DNA of 64,000 nt from Silene conica (Eukaryota > Streptophyta > Magnoliopsida > Caryophyllales > Caryophyllaceae). Made by a program: the position numbers and the translations under genes. Below are positions 25,312 to 36,227 of this stretch, piece after piece. Position 1 is the stretch's first letter. Each line of letters begins with the position of its first letter. A model generated the notes under the pieces. The model saw nothing but the letters and a program-made list of their open reading frames with translations. It did no database searches and was not told where the DNA came from. The stretch covers positions 75,381,460 through 75,445,459 of the forward strand of contig CM055317.2 in NCBI GenBank assembly GCA_029255685.2, in the 5' to 3' direction.

Positions 25312-26341
25312 GTAACATCCCAATATTTCGGGACTTGGAAGTTTAAAGATTTTAAGTTCAAGTTCGAGAAATAATTTATATTTCGTAATTCTTGTTATTT
25401 CATTTAAATAACTGATTAATTTATGTGAGAATATTTAAAAAGATTTAAATAAGATTTCATTTAATTGCGTAATTTACGTCTTAGCAATTTAGTTTCATAG
25501 TCCGGAAATATTTATATCGTCTTAAGTTTGTAGTTACCTTAGGTCGGTGTTCTTAGCTTAAACCGTCTTAAAACTTGTCTTATGGGCCTAAATTGTTATT
25601 GGACCCATTTCCTCTCTTTTTCCTCACAAAACTCTAACCCCACCATCCTCCACATCTCTTCTTCATTTCATTTTTTCAGATTGGCAAACATAACAACAAA
25701 CACCATTTTTGCATCTTTTCTCCTTCAATCTTAAAATGTTCATAGAATCTTCGTTTCTTATTCGATTGGGACGATTTTCGCGGCCACGGATTCCTCTTCT
25801 CGCCCTCCATCTTTCTAGGTAAGTTTTTACCCAAAATAATTCCGTCTTATATTCTGGCCGTGACCCTAAGATCACGTTTTTCGAGGTTTAGTGTTCGTTG
25901 TGTTTCTAGCGCGGACTTGGACAAAAGGAGCAGCTTGGAGTCGGATTCATGTTGGTTTACGAAGTTAAGGTGACGATAATGAGAAACTCGGCCTTTATTT
26001 GTTAAAATAGCATTTTCTTGATGTTTGATGTGAAAAGTTTCTGATTTTGTATATTGTTGTTGTTGTTTGGACTTAGAAACATACTAGGATTTCTCATATA
26101 TGATGTTTATATGCTTAGGTGGTGATTCACATGCTTATAAGTTCATTTTCAGATTTTTCATCCTTAAGACGAATACTAGTGATGATCTTAATATGTCTTT
26201 ATTGTTGAAATTTATGCTTGCCATTGAGTTATATAGATGTTATGTATACTGGGTAATGTATGTAGGTTGCAATTTTGGAAGTTTGGTATCGATTTGTGAA
26301 GTTTAGGAGTAAATGCGATTTTGGCGATTTTGCGTACAGAG

Positions 26342-26644
26342 ACTCTGAGCCGGTAGGCTGACCGGCAGTCGGTCGGCCGGCTCAGAGTCAGGCTTGAGAT
26401 TTTTTTTAATGTTCTGAAATTGTGGAAGAATTCTGAGCCGGTAGGTCGGCGCCGGTCGACCGGCTCAGAGTCCCTCCTTGGATTTTTGGTAAAATTGTAG
26501 GAAGTGTGGTGGGAAGGTACTCCCAGCCGGCAGGCCGGCAGACGGTCCACCGGCTGAGAGCCACTTTCTTCGTTTTTGAAAGTAAGTATGCTCATGGGAA
26601 GGGACTCCCAGCCGGCAGACCGGCAGACGGTCCAACACCGGCTG
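26342..26644. repeat. Minisatellite of four GC-rich hairpin units
   Basis: Four units, about 90 bp apart, each with a GC-rich inverted repeat: ACTCTGAGCCGG/CCGGCTCAGAGT (26342-26388), CTGAGCCGG/CCGGCTCAG (26433-26468), CAGCCGG/CCGGCTG (26524-26556) and the same again (26609-26644). AT-rich spacers of unrelated sequence lie between them. Units 1-2 and 3-4 form two subtypes. Confidence 0.85.
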
Positions 26645-26989
26645 AGAGCCCTGTTCTCATTAAAATGCGGTTTTATCTTTTGATCGGTTAATCGGTTTTG
26701 TTTGAGATTCGTCTCGTATACCTTGTATGTGTGTTTGAGGTCCCCGGAGGATGGGCGACACTATATTGGGTTCGAGAATGGAGAGAGGATAGAGACCCCC
26801 CGATCGGGTAACCGAAAGGGAAACCGGCTCTCCCTCAACTTAGTTCCCGGGATCAATTAAGTGTTGTTTAGAAGTATAAGAGATTAGAACTATAGACTTA
26901 GTTACTATCTTTGAGTGCTATTGTATTGATGCGTATTAAGGCATGCCTTAAGCTGGCCTCTGAGCTTAATACGTGAGTTGTTTGTCGCG

Positions 26990-27480
26990 TGATGGGATAT
27001 GTGTTAAGTTCACCTCTGGACCCATTACGTGTTTTGCTTGTGGCGTGTCAGGATATGTGTTAAGTTCACCTCTGGACCTGACATGTGATCGGTTGTCGTA
27101 TATCGGGATATGTGTTAAGCTCACCTCTGGACCCGGTGTGCGATAGCTGTGTATTGGGATATGTGTTAAGTTCACCTCTGGACCCAATGCTTGTGTGTGG
27201 CAGTGGGATATGTGTTAAGTTCACCTCTGGACCCATTGCTTGTGTATGTATGTTGGGATATGTGTTAAGTTCACCTCTGGACCCGACATTTGTTTGTAGT
27301 GGGATATGTGTTAAGTTCACCTCTGGACCCATTACTGAGTTGTGTGTTGGGATATGTGTTAAGTTCACCTCTGGACCCGACATTTGTTTGTAGTGGGATA
27401 TGTGTTAAGTTCACCTCTGGACCCATTACTGAGTTGTGTATTGGGATATGTGTTAAGTTCACCTCTGGACCCATTGTTTG
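26990..27480. repeat. Tandem array: constant core with variable spacers
   Basis: Ten copies of a nearly invariant 30-bp core, GGGATATGTGTTAAGTTCAC followed by CTCTGGACCC, starting about every 45-56 bp. The 16-26-bp spacers vary. Cores 6-9 form two copies of a 95-bp dimer (spacers GACATTTGTTTGTAGT and ATTACTGAGTTGTGT alternate). Decayed cores flank the array at 26939, 27497, 27557 and 27617. Open frames on both strands are by-products of the repeat. Confidence 0.93.
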
Positions 27481-27900
27481 TGATTATTTGTTATCAAGGT
27501 CTATGCCTTAAGTTGGCCTCTGAGTCCTTGCTAGCTTGTGAATGTGAATTTGGTATCTAGGTTATGCGTTAAGATGTCGCCTCTGAACCTTTATACTTGC
27601 TGAATATTTTGGTATTTAGGTTATGTCTTAAGTTGACCGCTGAACCTTTATACTTGCTGTTTTGCATCTGCTTGCCTAGTTATGGTACAGTGTCAGATGT
27701 TGCTGTTGTTTATGATGGTTATAGTGTTTTGATTATAGAATTGTTCATCCAAGGCATTGGATGACTCTTTGGCTAGTTTCGTAAATGGTTTGGACTGAAA
27801 GACCCCCCGGCCGGGCAACCGGAAGGGAAACCGACTCTCCTTCCAAATAGTTTCCGAAGTTGGTTGAGAGCCTTGCATAGTAATTGCATGATGATATGAG

Positions 27901-28632
27901 ATTCAAATATTGAGATTTATATGCTTCACATGTTTATATATGTTGGAGTATATTGTATATTTAAGTGTTACGTGTCTTTACAAAAGGTGGCTATGAGAAC
28001 TCTAGTCACTCCCAACTGATTGTGGCGTACATGTTTACATGTATGTAGGCACATGACAGGTTGGCAGAGGGGTTGCATGGCTCGCTAGCTAAGTCATTTC
28101 AACTAAAACCATTTCAACTAAAACCATAGAGAGCGATGATCCTTCATCGATTGACTCACTACATCCAATGACCAATACTAGGAGGAGGAATAGCCTGCTT
28201 TGTAAAGCTGAGTTTTTCGGGAACTTAGAGGGGACGAGTCAAAAAATAATCTTAAACACCCTATATATATAGAGTTTTTATCTTATCTTGCACAGTTGCA
28301 CTCCGAGGATAAAACAGAAAATAGAGAACGATAGATAAGTCATTTCAACTAAAACCATAAAGTAATGGTTAAAACTAAATTATTATATTTATTTCTATTA
28401 TAATAAACTCGGCCTTCATAACGTAAATTGGTCTTTGCTTGTTTGTTAAAAATAATACCAACTATTACCTACTCCCTCCTACTTATTCGTCAAAGTAGGA
28501 TGGAGTCTGTTATAATAGTTTGTATCAAACAACTTATTTAAGTAACGCTGTTTCTTATGATTTATCGTTAATGAATTAAGCTTCGGCTTTCCCTTCAAAA
28601 AAAAAAAAAGATTAATTACTAAGCGCTATCAG
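27901..28632. other. Non-coding stretch, no gene seen
   Basis: Contains a 19-bp direct repeat (ATTTCAACTAAAACCAT at about 28097 and 28114, again near 28341). A lone Stowaway-like ACTCCCTCC is at about 28478 without its partner. GCTATCAG at 28625-28632 is the left target duplication of the next element. Confidence 0.4.
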
Positions 28633-29082
28633 TAGACCTGGCAAACAGATCGGGTCGTGTCGGGTTCGTGTTCGTGTCACAGGTAAACGGGTCACAAAAC
28701 CTCCAACCCAAACCCGACCCAATTAAATTTCGTGTCGTGTTCGTGTCGACCCACTTAGATAAATGAGTCATCAAGCCTCAACCCTAACCCGTTAATTTCG
28801 TGTCGGGTTCGTATCGTGTTTTCGTGTCATGTCCATATTTGAAAATTTTATGTATACTTATGTGATAAAGGATAAAAAAAATTACGATTAATTTAGTAAA
28901 CAAGTCATTCGTGTCGGGTTCGTGTTCAAAGAGCTCAACCCAAACCCGACCCAATTAAATATCGTGTCGTGTTCGTGTCGACCCACTTACATAAATGTGT
29001 CATTAAGCCTCAACCCAAACCCGCTAATTTCGTGTCGGGTTCGTGTCGTGTTTTCGTGTCGTGTCATTATTTGCCAGCTCTA
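28633..29082. mobile_element. hAT-type MITE, copy 2 (inverted relative to copy 1)
   Basis: A 450-bp element, TAGACCTGGCAAACAG to TTTGCCAGCTCTA, with an exact 8-bp duplication GCTATCAG (28625-28632 and 29083-29090). Its interior is the reverse complement of the element at 11049-11497 (CGTGTCGGGTTCGTGT words), so it sits in the opposite orientation. Confidence 0.86.
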
Positions 29083-29134
29083 GCTATCAGTGGCGACTCT
29101 AGAATTTATAAAATGGTAGTGATTACAGTCATTA

Positions 29135-29560
29135 CACTACCTACAAAAAAACAGGGTTGTTGCGACGGATTTCTTGCGACGAACCCAAATGACGTTGCAA
29201 ATTATTGTTTGCGACGTAATTTGTAACGAAATTGTTTTTTGCGATGAAATTTGTGACGAAGGGTGATTTTCTAATCCCGCGAACAAAAAGTTAAATGGCG
29301 GGAAGATTTGCGATGGAAATTCCGTCACAAAGAAGTACTTTTGCGACGGAATATCCTGCATTTGAAATTGGCCTAATTTTTTTTGGACCACCGGGTCAAA
29401 AAGTCAATCAACCTTTGAGACAGATTTCCCGTTGACCCTGGTTAAGGGCAAGTTCAGTCAACATTTGCGACGGAAAATCCGTCACAAATATTAACTGACT
29501 TTGATCCAAACCTTGGTTAAGATCAATCAATGTTTGCAACGGACTTCCGGTCAAAATATA
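29135..29560. mobile_element. CACTA (En/Spm) element end, truncated
   Basis: Starts CACTACCTACAAAAAAACAG, a CACTA terminus, followed by many subterminal copies of TTTGCGACGG and its complement CCGTCACAAA. These are the short inverted motifs that En/Spm accessory proteins bind. No opposite GTAGTG end or transposase follows, so only one end remains. The motif differs from the GGCGACTG motif of the CACTA at 60280. Confidence 0.6.
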
Positions 29561-29731
29561 ATCACTCGATTAATCTAATCCCTAACATTTTTGGAGTCTA
29601 TGCGATATTTAAAAGATAAGCACCTAATGAATAGTCCATCCCAACATTATTATGGTGATAGATTGTTTCTACCACTGAGCCATTATACTTTAATGAAATA
29701 TTAGCAGATAAATAAATATGTATAACTTTTA

Positions 29732-29900
29732 TAGTAAGTCTTGTTTGCAACGGGTCACCATTTTTTACGGATATTTTGTGAGATAAAATGGATATAAAAT
29801 GAGTTAGTGGAGAAAGGGGACCACATGAATAGTGTCGGAGAGAGAGAAAAAGTGGGTATTTTATGAGAGGAAACACCACCGTCATAAATAAAAATTTATG
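29732..29900. mobile_element. Mutator-like MITE (TAGTAAGTCTTG family), copy 1
   Basis: A 169-bp element starting TAGTAAGTCTTGTTTGCAAC, with an exact 9-bp duplication TAACTTTTA (29723-29731 and 29901-29909). Its core (GGACCACATGAATAGTGT, GAAAAAGTGGGTATTTT) is nearly identical to the element at 35997-36192. The right end is eroded. Confidence 0.78.
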
Positions 29901-31191
29901 TAACTTTTAATCTGATTAATAGGGGTGAGACTTCACCCCATCACCCCTATAAATCCGCCCCTGGCCGCTATCCTCTTTAAAGGAGATATATTAAACAAAG
30001 AAAATAGGTCCAAATCAATTATGGTCAGTGACAATCACGGTGTTGATCAACTATCTATATACTAATTTATTGAATAAATATATGGCTGACCTGATCGACG
30101 CACTTGTGCATGCCTATCACTTTGTCCCCAACCCATCATTATCTTCAAGTAATCTAGTGGAATGATATGCCAAGTATACATCAACTAATGAATAGTCCAT
30201 CCAAATATTATTATGGTGCTTTCTATTACTCATTTAGGTAAATATTTATGCTGTGGGGTCTTCTAATTGCCATATTGAATAGTCCTTAACTAACGTTAAA
30301 ACTCAAATTCCCATTATTGGAATCCTAGAATCGCGTCTGAAGGAGAGTCGATGACGGACAACTAACAAATATATTGATATCCTGTCTTTTTAATTTTTTC
30401 AATTTTGTAAATTTGATAAACAATTGCGAGCATAAAATTATATAAAAATAAAATATGTCAAAATTCTTACATGACGGCTTATAGTTGAACGACGGGGAAT
30501 TTATTGAGCACAACAAGCCCAAATATTTGACCAACTAAACTGCTCTATAACTTATAAGCATGATTGTTACATAATGTGATCGATCCATATATAAAACTAT
30601 AAAAGCATTCAAGTCAAAAGTTATAAGATTGACCAAGTCAATAATATTGCTTCGTTAGTCAACACTTTTTATTATACTTGCGTTTGAGAATAGAGCTGGT
30701 CATCGGCGCAGACTGTCTCGGTTTGATCCGCCATATTCAGCTTCTCAATACAGCCCCACCCGAATCACTAAATCCAAATATGACCCGCTCTTAACTCACC
30801 AACTTAGTATAAAAAAATTACTTAGGCCCACCTGTCCTCAACCCTCCATGACAGAGGCGAAGCACAGGCAGGGCCACTGTCCGGGCTCAAACTAAATTAA
30901 TTTATGTATAGTATTATACTAAACTTAATTGTATGGCTTAATTGGTAAGTACTAATTATAACTAGTCATGATATAGTGGGTTCGATTCTTCCTATGGTCA
31001 AAGTTTAATGTATTTGTTATGTTTATTTTCCCAATCATACTTATTCCTCTTCATTTATCATCATTTTCCAATAAAATATTTTGTTCTTTAATTCTTAATA
31101 TTTTTATCTTTTATATTTCTTGCTCATACAAAAATCAAGATATTATAGTATTATAACATGATTTGATTGTATGATTGTATGATTAATACTA
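29901..31191. other. Non-coding stretch, no gene seen
   Basis: AT-rich. Holds a 34-bp imperfect direct copy (about 30186) of a segment at about 29625 (AATGAATAGTCCATCC). No coding frame, RNA gene or paired termini recognised. Confidence 0.4.
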
Positions 31192-31464
31192 CTTCCTCCA
31201 TTCAAATCCAAATTGTATTTATGCTTTATGCACAAATTTTAAAAGTTTATTAAATATATGATTGAAAGTACAATGGGAAGTGTGTATGTTATTTTTTTAT
31301 TGTTTGTGGTGGAGTAATGGTGGGTCATTTGATGACATTTTGGGTAAATAATTGATATTCATAAGGATATTTTAGTAATTTTGTTGGCTTTATTAGGAAA
31401 GGTGTAGTTTGGATATGAATGGATTAAAATGGAATAGGTGTAGTTTGGATATGAATGGAGGAAG
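31192..31464. mobile_element. Stowaway MITE
   Basis: A 273-bp element, CTTCCTCCATTCAAATCC to GGATATGAATGGAGGAAG, with TA on each side. Near the right end GAATGGA(TTAAAA/GGAAGT) is partly duplicated (TGGATATGAATGGA twice, 31410 and 31446). Confidence 0.86.
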
Positions 31465-32119
31465 TATAAGTTTTCGACCCCCTCACACATTTCATTTGAG
31501 CTTCGTCCTGCTCCATGACCTGGTCGGGTCAAGTATTCTCCTAGCCTGGCCGGGCCAAACCCGCACTCCTCTTGCTGGTTTGGCCGGGCCATAGATCTCA
31601 CTAAGAAGTTAATAACGATCACGTCCACGTGATTATTAAAATGAAATAAGTATTGGATTTTTACCACTAATCTAGCGTTATTATTTATTAAGTACGAGTA
31701 ATGAGAAAAGTATCGAATAATCTGAGTTATGGAGGACAGATATTGTGAACAAAATTGATGCCAACCCGCTACGATCAGCCTTATTATATAGCACTCCGTA
31801 GATAACATTTAAAAACTTATCCACGGAGTATATAGCAATCTTAATGGCTAACGGTTTTCAAATTAATCTTCTCCCTAAGTTTTAACTATTTTAATCGAAA
31901 GTAAATAAATTATTAAAACCTAAGGATAAGATTCGGAACCAAATTCTGGTATATTTTTAAAACTGTACTGAATACTCTGTAATTTGATCAATAATACATG
32001 GTTTTGTATCAAAAGAAAACCATCTTTGGCATCTTACACAAAACCCATGTAATTTTCCAAACAACAACACATACAAACCTCGACCCCAACCTCGGCCTCG
32101 ACCTCAACCTATGCGTAAA
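31465..32119. other. Non-coding stretch; 3' flank of the next gene
   Basis: No supported gene. A short GC-rich patch (31510-31590) repeats GGCCGGGCCA-like words, perhaps a MITE remnant. Bases near 32119 should be the 3' untranslated region of the minus-strand gene at 32120-32485. Confidence 0.4.
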
Positions 32120-32485
32120 TCAACCCATAAAGGGAGGAGCACGAGGCGATTTGGCGGGTGCCTCAGACAACATATTACCATTACAATCATAGTAAATAAC
32201 ACCCGAAAAGTCAAGGGGTTCACACTTATCCCCCATAAGAATAGACCTACGCCACAGACCGTCTTCCACGAGACCTGCGTCTCCATACTCGTTACTCCGA
32301 TCATTAGTTTTCCTGCCTGAAATTCGCTTAAGCTTGTTATGCTTGAACGTACCACATGCCAGCTTGTGAGAGGCTCGCCGCGTTAACTTGGCACATAAAT
32401 AGGCTAAAGCCACTATCGACTCGAGTACGCCGTGGGCTACTTCCTTCGATGAACCAAGGATTTGTCTTGGTTTTGGAAGATTCAT
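32120..32485 (-). CDS. Small conserved plant protein of unknown function
   Basis: A single-exon frame of 121 residues. The C-terminal part LWRRSILMGDKCEPLDFSG (78-96), continuing VIYYD and a Ser/Pro stretch (SEAPAKSPRAPP), matches a small land-plant family with the signature W-(R/K)-x-x-I-L-M-G-x-(K/R)-C-x-P-L-x-F-S-G-V-I-Y-Y-D. Members have no assigned biochemical role. Residues 1-60 are basic and carry an alanine-rich helix (VLESIVALAYLCAKL). There is no signal peptide or true membrane segment. The ATG at 32485 opens the family-like N-terminus (MNLPKPRQ). A TATATATAG sits about 65 bp upstream on the same strand, a normal distance for a short leader. The frame is intact. A flanking Stowaway lies at 32990. 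Confidence 0.8.
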   Translation of the reverse strand: MNLPKPRQILGSSKEVAHGVLESIVALAYLCAKLTRRASHKLACGTFKHNKLKRISGRKTNDRSNEYGDAGLVEDGLWRRSILMGDKCEPLDFSGVIYYDCNGNMLSEAPAKSPRAPPFMG

Positions 32486-32549
32486 GGTTTTTTGATGATT
32501 AAATTTTGAAATTTAGAGAGTAAGAGGGAGTTATGATTTCTCTAGGAGC

Positions 32550-32558
32550 TATATATAG
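32550..32558 (-). promoter_or_regulatory. Putative TATA box of the 32120-32485 gene
   Basis: Minus-strand reading CTATATATAGCTCC, about 65 bp before the ATG and the only TATA-type motif close to it. Confidence 0.6.
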
Positions 32559-32989
32559 AAGGGATGGATGGTGGGTCACTAGTTTTGGCAAGTCTTTAAT
32601 TTGTTACTTTGGTTTGACTACCTATATGGTTATAACTTTATAAGTATTCGGTCGGACCGATTATTTGTTTACTTATTTTATTTTAGGCGTTTCAGTTAAT
32701 TGTTTGGATTCTATTTTAATATTGTCTTTGATGAACAATTGAATTTTTCACATGGATTAACTTGGTTCATTTCTCATCCGACAATTGATTCATCCTTGAT
32801 TTTTGTGTTAAAAGCAAAGACAAACAAATGACTGAAATGAAGGAGTATTGCAATTTCAAACATAAGCTCTAATGATAAACAATTAAACATTAATGAGTTG
32901 ATAATTGTATTTCTCCCGATATATTCTTCTAAAAGTAGTTTTTTATTTATTAGACTTTTAATGTATATTCTACGAACCGGTTATTATTA

Positions 32990-33249
32990 CTCCCTCCATT
33001 CTTTTTATATCACCCCATCTCATTATTCACGTTTGTCGATGTCTATTTTGTTTTGATTATATCTTTAGCTACATACTACTAAAAATTATAAAAGTTTGAT
33101 ATTCTTAATCCTCTTATTAAGACAATCCAAAAAAGATCTGATCACATGAATATATTTCCGTGAACGAATTGAGAGAAAACCGACGTTGAATAGTCAATTG
33201 TGAATAGTGTCAAAACAAAAGTTGGGTGATATAAAAAGAATGGAGGGAG
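32990..33249. mobile_element. Stowaway MITE
   Basis: A 260-bp element with TIRs CTCCCTCCATTCTTTTTATA / TATAAAAAGAATGGAGGGAG, near perfect over about 26 bp, and TA on each side. Confidence 0.9.
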
Positions 33250-33536
33250 TATCAGTTATTTTTATAGGTATTTATTTTGCTCTTTTCTATCGCGATAACT
33301 TATTTAATTAGGTTATTGGATAAATTTTCACAAATTGTTTATTGTTTATTTCACATTTATAGAAAAAATGTAATAAGTTTCAACACAAATTCAAATGTAT
33401 AAACTTCGCTTAAAATAACCTAAAATAATGATATATATCCTTTATCTCAGTAAAAAAAATTTACACACTTTATTATATTATAAGAGAAAAATAAAAATAA
33501 AATCGTAAACTGTTAACTTAAAAATCACGTGAATTA

Positions 33537-33757
33537 GGTAAATATTGTTTGGTTGAATGTAGGAACTTCAATTCATGCGGGAACTTCCAATTACCTAGAG
33601 GGGGATAGGTAAGCGATTTCCTACATAATGTAGGAATTAGAACTTCCATAGGAAGTTCTAATTCCCATGAATTGGGCAACCAAATAACAAGACTCAATTT
33701 TCTCATTTCCCATGATTTTCCAATTCCCGTGATTTTTAAAGGCAACCAAACAACCCC
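33537..33757. mobile_element. Tourist-like MITE
   Basis: A 221-bp element with TTA on both sides (33534-33536, 33758-33760) and ends containing TTGTTTGGTTG / CAACCAAACAAC. Internal inverted words GGAACTTC / GAAGTTC. Similar in ends and content to 1396-1681. Confidence 0.7.
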
Positions 33758-35996
33758 TTAGAATAGTCTTTTGGGGATAAGGCATAGTCAATGGGCGGAG
33801 TCCGTGGAGAGGAAGGGATAAGAGTTAAGACCAAGAGTTATCACAATTCACTAGGGGTGAGATGGTATCATGGTAATGTATCCGTAGGATTTGTAAAACT
33901 TATATTTGAATTCATACCCGTGTCCTTATATATAATTCATATTCGATACATATTTATCGGGGCTTGAAATTTTATATATGAGAATCTCGATCTTCATATA
34001 CCAGGGTTTTTCATAAATATGACATGTGTCTTCATAACCATGTTTTAATTAATTCGTTGGCTTTTTCAGAATTTCGTATGAAGAAACTTATGCTGACCTA
34101 CACGTGAGTGTCCCACGTGGATAAAAGAGTTGAGAATTTATCATTTTACTTTGTATGAATTAAAAAGTTGCTCTTTTATTACCAATTAATTTTAAAGTAA
34201 TTTTCTTTAGTCTATTTAGGTATAACCCACAACCCGTAATTCAACACCTTAAAAATGGATTTTTTGCATATAATTAGGATATAAGAACAATGTATTTGAC
34301 TTGAATTGCTTAGGATTTGAAATGGGATACAACATATGTGATGTGTATATATCTGAGTTACACATTTACACCCCCAATGCTTGTATTTGCATTCATGGAT
34401 TCTTTTTATTTAGAGCCAATTTTTTGGGTTGTGAGTATTTGAATTGAATTTAATGAAATTACATCGAGTAGAACTGAATTAAATTAAATAGTGTTGAATT
34501 CAATTGAATTAAAGTAAAAATTAAGTCTTATTCTTTTTAAATGAAATAAAAGAACCAAATTAGGCTAAACTGAAGTATAAGAGTTAATTTATAAAAAATA
34601 AGTTGAATTGAACGAAACGAAGTTAACTAAACTAAACTGAATTAAAATAAGCTAAAATTAAGTCCAAAAACATAACCTTAATTTGTGAAAAAATAAACCA
34701 AATTAAATTGACCGAATGAAATTGAAAATTAAGTAAAATAAAGCTAAGTAAACTTATTTAAATTTAAAATAAATAAAAATTAAATCCAAAATAAAATATC
34801 ATTAATTTTCATCTAGGATTGTTGACCACATGATAATCTTTCATAAAAGATTGGAGTCACTAAAATGACACAAATGAGATGACGGCGGTATTCGTCGCAA
34901 ACTTGTGACAGATACCGTTTTCTCTTACAAAATATCATGAAAGATGAGTGAGAAAGCTTAATATGAAGCTTGCTCCACCTTATCCCTCTCCCTTTTGTGA
35001 GAGATTACAAGATTGTGATGGAATTAGTCCGTCACCAGCAAAACCTGTTGCAGAAATAACACAAAGATAGTGCCCTTTCAAGTGCTTAAATATGCATGAT
35101 TACATATTCATATCATCAACAATTGCAAACAATGTTAATGGCCATTAATCAAAGTCAACTAAATTCTACTTTGCCGGTTAGTATCTAGCTAAACAAGTCG
35201 TAATTGTAGTGGATGATATTAATTAAGAAGGGTGGTCTAATTCTACGTAATGATAAGGAAGATGATATGGGCATACTTAGTCCAAAAATTCTTTTTACAC
35301 TACAATTTTAAAGTTGTTATGAGACAAAAAAAATTAGCTGCACTCTATGTTGGGTGGTTGTTTTTTACGCAAATTCTCGTTTAAACTATAATGAATTTCC
35401 TCGATTTTAGAATTATATATAACACAGTAATTTTTTACCAACTTTTATGAGTATGATTTTTATTGTTCACTTGCTTTAGATTTTACGCATTTCCCTCAAA
35501 CTTATCTTTTTCACTTCAATTTTTTTACTAATAAATTAGTTTTTTTACGTGTTTTTCTTGTATTTTTTCGAATTTTACACAGTATTCCTCGGTTTGTAAA
35601 AATATCATTGGTACACTTAAACTTAGTAAATAGCTCGTAAAATACCCAAACTATTAAAAATGCATAAAATAAAGAGGTGGATGAAAACATTTTGAGTAAT
35701 TTAAGAAATTTTCAATAAGTTCAGGGGTATCGGTGATATTTTTGAAAATCGAAGTGTACAACGATGAATTCGAAAAGTATAAAGGTACCATATAAAAAAA
35801 CCTAAAAAACTAATTTTTTTGGTTAATTAAACATGCGAGAATTTTTTAGTTGATGACGTCCCTAGAACAGTGTATCAAAACTTGTTTGATAAAATATAAA
35901 AGGAGAGGGCATTTTATAGAATAATAACTGTTGTATAGATTGGATTTGTATTATTGATGTTATGTCAATAAAAATACATAAACCTCTATGAGATAG
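33758..35996. other. Non-coding stretch with a degenerate word repeat
   Basis: No gene seen. 34435-34800 is built from near-repeats of TTGAATT, AACTGAATTAA and AAATTAAGTC, the same vocabulary as 40557-40774 and (reversed) 41941-42240. GACGGCGGTATTCGTCGC at 34880 resembles part of the MITE at 35997 and may be a remnant. The rest is AT-rich. Confidence 0.4.
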
Positions 35997-36192
35997 TAGT
36001 AAGTCTTGCTTGCGACGGGTCGTTATTTGTGACGGATATTTTGTGAGGTAAAATGAATATAAAATGAGTTAGTGGAGAAAGGGGACCACATGAATAGTGT
36101 TGCAGAGAGAGAAAAAGTGGGTATTTTGTGAGAGAAAACGGTATCCGTCGTAAGCTTGCGACGGATAGTGCCGTTGCAAATAAGAATTTGTG
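35997..36192. mobile_element. Mutator-like MITE (TAGTAAGTCTTG family), copy 2
   Basis: A 196-bp element with an exact 9-bp duplication ATGAGATAG (35988-35996 and 36193-36201). Its ends are partly inverted (AAGTCTTGCTTGCGACGG versus AAATTCTTATTTGCAACGG). Core shared with 29732-29900. Confidence 0.8.
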
Positions 36193-36227
36193 ATGAGATA
36201 GATCCCTAAATTTACATAAAGTAGAAT

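Larger units (their letters stand above)
25312..27900 (+). repeat. LTR-like tract, probably Ty3/Gypsy, right end not resolved
   Basis: Begins TGTAACATCCCAATATTTCG, a start typical of long LTRs of plant Tekay/Del-type Gypsy elements. A leader-like CT-rich stretch (25600-25830, TCTCTTTTTCCTCACAAAACTC) resembles transcribed LTR sequence. Two minisatellites lie inside (26342-26644 and 26990-27480). The motif GACCCCCCGATCGGGTAACC at about 26794 recurs in altered form at about 27800 (GACCCCCCGGCCGGGCAACC). No polyprotein is next to it, and I could not find the right end or a target duplication. It could be a solo LTR or a fragment. Confidence 0.35.

Noticed and set aside
26990-27480. CRISPR-like array (constant repeats, variable spacers)
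   Set aside because: The spacers share sequence with each other and alternate as a dimer, no cas genes exist, and the context is plant nuclear DNA. It is a minisatellite.
26966-27511. Repeat-encoded proteins (GPEVNLTHIP or GYVLSSPLDP periodic frames)
   Set aside because: Long frames appear on both strands and several phases only because the repeat core lacks stops; no start context, promoter or homology.
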